DNA of 64,000 bases from Evernia prunastri (lineage: Eukaryota; Ascomycota; Lecanoromycetes; Lecanorales; Parmeliaceae): positions 62,001-126,000 of the forward strand of contig NKYR01000111.1 of the NCBI GenBank assembly GCA_003184365.1, in the 5' to 3' direction. Made by a program: the position numbers and the translations under genes. This document shows, in pieces, positions 52,564 to 61,500 of the stretch. The first letter of the stretch is position 1. Every line of letters begins with the position of its first letter. The notes under the pieces are model-generated. The model was not told the origin of the DNA. It ran no database searches and worked only from the letters and a program-made list of their open reading frames with translations.

Positions 52564-55500
52564 ATGGCAAAATACATCAGGATGCCAGTCCGGCAATCGT
52601 TGAATACGTCACTTGACGTACCCGCCAACGCATCTCTGCAGTATGATTTTAGCAAGCAGGAGACGACTTCTTCAGATTCGTCCCTCAACGGAAACTCCGA
52701 TTTCGACTTGGCCTCGTTCAGACACCCCTTTCGTACGCCTTTCCCTTCTCTGACAGGCTTGAGATCGCGAGCGACAGCCGTACAAACAGAGTCGGTCACA
52801 ATAACCTCCAAAGTGACATCTGGCCATGTACGAGACGCTACAGCCGCGTTCGGTGCGTCGCCTATTACAGCTCTGCAAGCTGCTTGGGCTGTGATTCTCT
52901 CTATATACACTGCTGCTCAGGACGATGTCGTCTACACCACACTCATCACATCTCCAGCGGGTCATAAATCGGGTGATTCTTCCGAGGACATCTTTCACCG
53001 AATTCCAACGCGAGTATCTCTGAATACCCGTCAGAAGTGTAGCCAACCAACGAGTGGCACCATTCTTAGACACCTGACAGAAGCGAATGCGTTAGCGCTA
53101 TGTCAACCTAAGCAGTCAGAGGTCTCAGCTGCTCACGATGAGGAACTGGACAAGCATGGAACCATTATAGCTCTGAAAACTAAGGAATGTCCTGAAGGTG
53201 ACGACGATACCTTCAAATGGAGCAAAGAGCTCTTCAAGGGCGACGAAATTGCCGTCGGTATCGTAGCCTGGCCCAATCTAGACGGCTTTCTCATGCTGAA
53301 GGTAGTCTACATCGATCAGGTTCTGAACGAGGCTGGTGCGCTAGTCATGCTTGAACAGTTGGACGATATCTTAGCATTCGTTCTCGCAAACACCGCGAAA
53401 CCAATTGCAAATAGCTTAGCTGCTGTCCGCTGTTCTCTGTTATCCACGTCGAATGAAAGACCCGAGGAGCCCACAGAGGATGATTTAGCGACAACATACT
53501 TACATACCCAGTTCGAGACATTTGTCAAGCACAGCCCGCACCGCGTGGCATTGGACTTTAGGAAGGACATCGGTTCCAAGAAACCCATTGAGGACACCAC
53601 GTGGACCTACGAGCAACTCAACGACAGAGCTGATACTTTCGCAAAGTATCTCCTCTGTCGCTTTGGCCAACTGACTGACGATGTTATCCCAGTATGCATG
53701 GAGAGGCGCCCGGAGCTTTACGTTGCCATCCTCGGTATTCTGAAGTCAGGTGGGGCCTGGTGTCCAATCGATGCCTCTTTCCCCGCTCGTCGCCGCCATG
53801 ACCTTATTGCACGGACTCGCTCTCGAATGTTGATCATCGCCGAGCAAAAGCCTGGGGGTAGCGCCGATGGCATACCCCGAGGCGTTGTCCTGGTCAACAT
53901 CGCCTGTCTAGGGAACACTGTCGCTGATCAAATTGAAACCCGTACTCCAAAGATGGGAAGCCTTGCCTATCTTATTTGGACAAGTGGAACAACTGGCGAT
54001 CCCAAGGGCGTTCCAATTCATCACGAGGCTGCGGTAACTAGTATGAGAGCGCTACAGAGGTCTATTCCTGTTGACGTCAGTAGTGGCACCGTGCGTTGCA
54101 TACAATTTTCTCATTTCACGTTTGATGTCTTCGTGCAAGACTTATTCTACACTTGGGGCGTGGGAGGAACGGTCATCGCCTCCACCCGAGAAATCATGCT
54201 TGGCTCATTCGCCGAGCTGGCAACCGAAACCAAGGCGACCCATGCTCATTTGACCCCAGCTTTTGCGGCGAGCGTTCGAAGAGAGCGATGTCCGACTCTG
54301 GAGGTCATCACGATGATTGGGGAAAGGCTCCCACAAGTTGTAGCAGACGATTGGAGTCGCGACATGCGAGCATTCAACACGTACGGCCCGGCTGAAGCCA
54401 CGGTAGTCTCAACCTTGAGGCGATTTGGTGCAGTAGGAGACCAAACTCAGAGCGAGAACATTGGCTTCCCTCTAGTCTCAGTTTCTGCTTTTGTGATGCG
54501 CGATGATCGTCCTCTCATGAGACACGGCATCGGCGAATTGGCTCTCGGAGGTCCCCAGCTTGCGCAGGGGGGATACTGGAACGATCCCGAAAGATCCTCT
54601 GGGAGGTTTCTTTGGAATGAGCAGTGCTCTAGACATCTTTACATGACAGGAGACTGCGTTCGCCAGATTCATGATGGCTCTTTGGAGTTTATTGGACGTA
54701 CGGATGATCTAATCAAAATCCAGGGTATCCGTATTGAGCTTAGCGAGATTGCCTTTTCCCTGCGTTCCTGTCATCCACTCGTCGAGCAAGTCGAGATACA
54801 ATACATGAATCGGCAAGACCGTCCTTCCAAGGTCATCGTGGCTTTTCTTGCTGCTCCAAGAGTGGACCATAGCAACCAACCTCTTAGTTCACTGTATGCG
54901 AACGAAAAATCTATACAGATTGCTCAAAGCGCTTTACTTGAAGCGCAGCAAAATTTGCCGAGTTATATGATCCCAATGGTGTTTCTAGTCGTAAATAGAA
55001 TCCCACAAACATCTTCCGCTAAGACAGATAGAGCTGCTCTCAAGGCTATGTACGGTTCGGTCGATTTGGAAATGTGGGAAAGAATGCTTGCTTCAAATGG
55101 CAAAAGTACCAGCGTGAAAGCGATCTGGAGTACGCATGAATCAGATCTCATCGCAATCATTGCCGAGATCTCTGGGACATCTCGGGGGTCAATGAGTCGA
55201 GCCAGTGACTTGCGTTCAATTGGAATAGATTCCATCGCCGCAACGAGATTAGCTCCACTGCTTAATGGGAAAGGGTATCCTCTGTCGGTCGCCGATATCC
55301 TTCAGTGCGAAAATCTAGACGATCTCTCGAAGATGACTGATAAGTCTCGTACCATGCATACGACAGCACGGTTCGATCTTGAGGCTTTTCACAATGAATG
55401 GTTTGCAAGGGTTGAAAAGGAAATCAAGCGAAGCGATTGTTTTGTGGCTCCGGCTTTGCCCTTGCAAGAGTCCCTTCTCAGCGAAAGCATGCGGAACGCA

Positions 55501-58500
55501 AGCGCTTACTGGAGTCACGTCTTCTTCTCACTCACTCCTCAGGTCGACAACACTCGCTTGTACGAGGCATGGATGCAAGTCGTGAGCGATACAGAGGCAT
55601 TGCGGACTGGTTTCATCCCTTCAGCGGCAGTTGCGGACCACCGTGACGATGCGTTTATCCAGAACTCAACGTTCCTGCAGCTGATATACCAAAAGGCTAC
55701 CATTGATTGGACATGTGTGAAAACATCAAAAGCCGGTATGAAAGATCTGGCAACGCAACGAGCACATGCAGTGGCGGAAAGTCATCGCAAGAATCACTTC
55801 AGGGACCCACTTCTAGCCATTACGATCTTTGAGCAGCCAAGTAATGATATAATGATGATCTCCATCCATCACTCGGTTCGCGATGACGCATCACTAGATT
55901 ACATTTTAGAAGACGTTTGTAAGAGCTACCAGGAAGTTCGTGCGGGCTCAGATCAACGGCATCAACTGCGCGAGGCTCTCCAGGTGATGATTCCAGCAAA
56001 ACATCAACTCGACCAAGATGAGCAATTTTGGTCAAAAGCTCTTGAAAACTTCATTGTCACCGATGACGCAAATACATGGCCCGATTTGACTGGCAAGAAC
56101 ACGCGGAGCGATGGCTCTGCTGCAGCTTTCATAACCCACACTTCGACACTGAAAACGAGCTACAAAGACCTTCAAAGTGCAGCACCCAGCCTCGGTGCAT
56201 CATCGGTAGCATCGATTCTTAGGGTAGCTTGGGGGATCGTACTACTCGAGTACTTGGAGACTGACCGCGCAGTCTTTGCAGAGACTTGGTCAAAGCGCAG
56301 TGATGATTATACATTGACGGATGTTGTCGGACCACTTATGAATGTGTTGCCTGTCCCTTTTCGTCCGCTGGGATCCGCTCGCGAAACACTAGTCGCGCAA
56401 TCCAATTTTCACAAGGAGACTAGAGCTCATCGCTTGATTCAATCACGAATCATCAGGAAGCTATTAGGTCAATCTGAGGGCCAGGCTCTATATCCGGCAG
56501 TTTTCAATTTCCTTCCTGACATGAGGGAAGACAGCCTGAATGGGTACTCTTCGATATGGCACCAGATTGAAGATATCGTTGGTCTTACTGTGGAACATCC
56601 TTTAGCACTCAACATTGCACAAACTGTAGATGGTGCTTTAGAGATGGAGATCTCAGCAAGCCAAACCGTTATGAGTAGTGCTCACATCGCTATACTTGCT
56701 CTACAAGTGGACGCATTCGTTGGGACAATACTGAGATTCCCTGACCTACCAATCACGCAACTCTCATCATACTTCCCCCAGAGTTTGCTCTCCATGACAT
56801 CGGTTTCATTCAGCGAAGAGGTGAAACTCGCTTGGAAACAGAATCCTACTGACTGGGTGGACCATTACGCTACAGTGCATCCGAACTGGCCAGCAGCCCA
56901 GGTTGTCACCTCCCTCCAGATCCAGTGCGAATTTGAGACTTGGAGTTTTGCAGAGTTACATTCCGCGTATAACCGAGTTTCTAAATTTATTAGCCACAGT
57001 GGTTACAGTAATAGGATGATAGCAGTGTGTGTAGATCGCCGTCTCGAGGCTTATGCGATAGTTCTTGGGATTTTGGCTTCTGGCAATATCTACTTACCTA
57101 TCGACGAAGATTTGCCTGCAGAGCGCAAATCCTTTCTACTGGAAGATAGTACAGCCGTCATACTCTTCACTACCAGGTTTCTTGCTCTTCGTTTTCCTAA
57201 AGCTTCATTAAAGAGCCGCGTTGTCTACGTGGACGACAGCACATACATAAAGCAGACTAACGATGGCCATTTGCCTGAAGCGCACTCGCATTCAAAACCT
57301 AGCGACAATGCTTATTTGCTTTATACCTCTGGGTCTACAGGAGTGCCGAAAGGTGTGCTTGTCGGTCGTGGCAATCTTTGCTCATTCATCGAAGGACTCT
57401 CCGAGTTCATATGTCCACTTATCCCTGGTATGAAAGGGCTTCCCGGTAAAGGTAAATACCTGGGACTTGCAAGCCGAGCTTTTGACGTTCACATTGCGGA
57501 AATGTTCCTTGCCTGGCGGCAGGGTTTGGCTGCAGTGACGGCTTCCAGGACGATGCTGCTCGATAACCTTGAGCTGGCGCTTCGGAAGCTGAACATTACA
57601 CATACTAGCTTTGTACCATCTTTGATCGATCAAGCTGGCTTGGATCCTGCGAACCTCCCTGACCTTCACTATCTGGGCGTCGGAGGCGAAAAGATGTCGA
57701 AAAGTGTTATCGATACGTGGGCCTCCAATGAAAATGCCGCTTTGGTAAATGCATATGGTCCGACTGAAATGTCAATAGGATGTACTGCTACAGAAGTCAC
57801 ACGAGAATCAACTTTAAGGAACGTCGGTCGACCTTACGGTAATTCGGTGGCGCATGTTTTGGTGCCCGGATCCAACTTTTACACCCTACGTGGCGTTGCG
57901 GGAGAGCTCTGCTTTACAGGAGACTTAGTCGCAAATGGATACCATAATCGCCCCAATGCAAAGGGGTTTGTGGATGATTTCAACGGTGCAAGGATGTACC
58001 GCACCGGTGACATAGTGCGCTTGATGGCAGACGACACACTGGAATATCTGCGCCGAGAGGACGATCAAACGAAAGTCAGAGGCCAACGACTCGAACTAGG
58101 AGAGATCACAGAGGCTATTCGATCGACAGCCGTAACGACATTGGGCTTGATTCATATCGATGTGGCGACCATCGTTGCCCAGCATCCCAAGCTCGCAAGA
58201 CCACAACTCGTTAGCTTTTTTGTTCCCCACCCGCTTGCAAATAAAGACACAGAATCTTCAAAAGCCCTTAGCTCTGCTTCAGACTATACTATCGCTGGCA
58301 AGATTCAAGCTGGTTGCCGAAAAGTCCTTCCCAGTTACATGGTTCCTGATGTAGTCATTCCCCTCACAAAGTTGCCCTTAGCTCCGGCATCTGGAAAAGC
58401 AGATATGAAGTGCCTCAAAGCTCTGTTTGCAGACATCCCAATTGCGGATATGATGCACCAGGCCTCTTCAGAACAGCCCAATCATCCGGAGTCAAGCCAT

Positions 58501-61500
58501 CGAGAGTTGACTGAAGCTGAGAGCAATGTGCGAAGCGTAGTCATGAACACACTAGCTGTTGATGCGACCGAGACTACAACCAATACCAACATCTTTCTGC
58601 TCGGGCTTGATAGTCTAAGCGCCATCAGTCTAGCCATTAGAATGCAGAGGCTAGGATACGACTGCACGGTTTCCAGTGTCCTGAGAAACCCTCTTATTGA
58701 ACAGCTGGCTCTTTTGCCTCGAACAGACCAAACCACAGGGGTACCGGCGGACGGATTTGCACAGACGAGGTCCAAACTAGCAGATCTTGCGTCTAGGTTT
58801 CGTGCCTCTCACTCTCATGGCCTAGTTGACTCGTCCATTCAGTGTGTAAGGCCTTGCTTGCCTTTACAAGAGACCCTCGTGGCTACTTCTCTCAACAATA
58901 AGAGTGGTGCACTCTACATGAACCACGTGACATTGAGGTTATCTACTGATATCGACCCTGCTCGTCTTTACCGAGCGTGGGCAAGGGTAGTGGCCGATCA
59001 CGATATTCTCAGGACTTGCTTCCAGGAATTCGAAAATGGCATTGTCCAAATCGTCACCAAATATCACGAGTCGCAATCAATATCTTGGGAAGAAGTCGCC
59101 ACTCCAGATCCCGAATCGGCTTCCCAGCTTAAGCAGAGCACATCTGCGACAGACATTATCTCTAACATTGCGAGCAAAGCTCCGATTAGGCTGACGCTAT
59201 TTCAGCCACCTTCGGACGACATGAGCTCCATACTGTTAATTTCGTTACACCATGCACTCTATGACCGGGTATCCATTGCTATAGTTTTCCAAGAGCTTGC
59301 TATGCGATATCACTCAGCCATTCCTCCGGCTTACACTCCTTTTGATACGATGATTGAGCACGTATGTTCCCAAGATCAAGAGGCGGCCAAGACCTTCTGG
59401 AGGCAATATCTAGCAGATTATAGACCCACTTCGACTATGGATCGAGCTGATGATACCAACGGGAACCTGAATAACGTCTTCCTGACGACTGAGAGAACGT
59501 TTGCTAGTCCGCTTGCTGAGATTGAGGACTTCTCTTCTTCGATAAGCGGAACCCTGACATCAACTATCCAGGCAGTCTTTGGCATCGTCTTGGCTAAAAC
59601 GCTCGAAGTTCCGGATGTCGTGTTCGGCGTCATACTCTCGGGGCGCACTGTGCCGATAGAGAAACCTCACACTATCGTCGGACCCTGCATAACAACCGTT
59701 CCTCAACGCGTCGATTTCCGTACAGGTTCTTCCACCATTTTAGATGTCGTGAAAGGTGCCCAACAGGGTTTTGTAGCATCGCTCGAGTTTCAGCATACAG
59801 CTCTGAGGCAAATCCACCGCTGGCTCGGAGCGGAGCAACCACTGTTCGACTGTCTGGTCTCCTATGTACAGAAAATTGATTCAGAGCCTAGCCCTTATCC
59901 GCAACTTTGGACTGAACTCGATGACTCCATGCCTAACGACTTCCCATTCTCTATTGAATTTGAGGCCGACCCGGGAGCCGGCCGAATGCGTGCTCATTGT
60001 TTTTTCTCTCCTGCTTTTGGGGACACCGATAGAGCAGCGTCTTTGCTAGAAGATATCGATCTTCTACTGGGGGCTTTAATTCGAGGTGAAAATATCACTC
60101 CTAAGGACCTCAACATTTCGGAAAGCGAGGTGTTAGAGTCTAGATCGAAGCCCCAAGTTTGGGATGAGTCCCATTGGACGCCGAGAGAGTTGGAGATGCG
60201 AGCACTTGCGGCTGAGATCTGCAGTACCAGTGCGGAAGACATCTCAAAAGGAGCATCGTTCTTTAGTCTAGGGATTGACTCGATCACTGCAATCCAGTTC
60301 GCACAACACCTGAGACGCTCGGGAATGGAGTGCTCTTCTGCGGATGTGATGCGCCATTCATGTATAGCGGCGCTGGCCCGAAAGATTGGTACTCTTCCAC
60401 CTAACATCAACAGCACCGAAGGACTCGCACAGCGGCCGCAGGAAGACAGCCTGGAGCAGATGATCCCCAAGATTCCGATTTTGGGGCCTGCCGATGCTGT
60501 GACAGACGTCTACGCTTGTACTCCACTGCAGTCCTCCATGCTGACCCAAACCTTAGGATCGGATGGGAAGCTTTATTCCTACCACCATGCTGTCCAACTA
60601 GCTGGCCACATCAACATTACCACACTGAAACAAGCATGGAGATGTCTCACGGAAAGAACGGAGATACTTCGGACTACCTTCCACTTATTCAGCGCGTACA
60701 ACTCGTGGTTGGCAGCAGTGCACCACAAGAGTCCAGATACATGGACAGAACGTGAGATTGGAATCTCTACATCCGAGATGTTGACCGATATCGCACATCA
60801 ATCAATATTCCAAGAAGAAGCGGACTTCCAGTGCCCGCCATGGAAGACTACCATCTTGAAGACGGCATCGAATGTTGTGCTCGTGATCTCGATGCATCAC
60901 AGTCTTTATGACGGACAGTCAATTAATCTCCTCCTCCAGGATCTCGCAAGACTCTATGAAGGTATCGATTTGCCTCTTAGAGAACCATTCAGCAATGCAG
61001 CGAGAGCAGTTTCGAAGAGCAGGACGGATGCCGAAGAATTTTGGTTACGAAAACTCGATGGCTTTGAGAACAGTGAAGACTCCTTGTCGCAGAAAAGTCC
61101 GATGGCGGATATGATAGGCATTGAGGTTACTTTCAAGCTAGATATCGAAAGTACTCTCCGAGGCTGCAAAGATCTAGGCGTGACCGTCCAGACGGTCGCA
61201 CTCTTGGCCTACGGAAAGAGTCTCGCGTGCATTTCTGGACGTCGAGATGTCGTTTTCGGTCACGTGGTCGGAGGACGATCGCTTGCGATGCCAGGTGCAG
61301 ACGAAGTCGTCGGACCGCTTTTCAACACGGTCCCATCCCGTGTTACTTTTGACAAGACTTACGTTACGAACCAAGCTGCAGCCGTCGAAATTCAACAGTC
61401 CTCAGGAGATTCGCAACCGCACCAACATGCGTCGTTGGGTCGAGTTCAGCAGGGGTGGCGACAGAAGATTGGGGACGCTGACGCACAGCTATTTGACACT

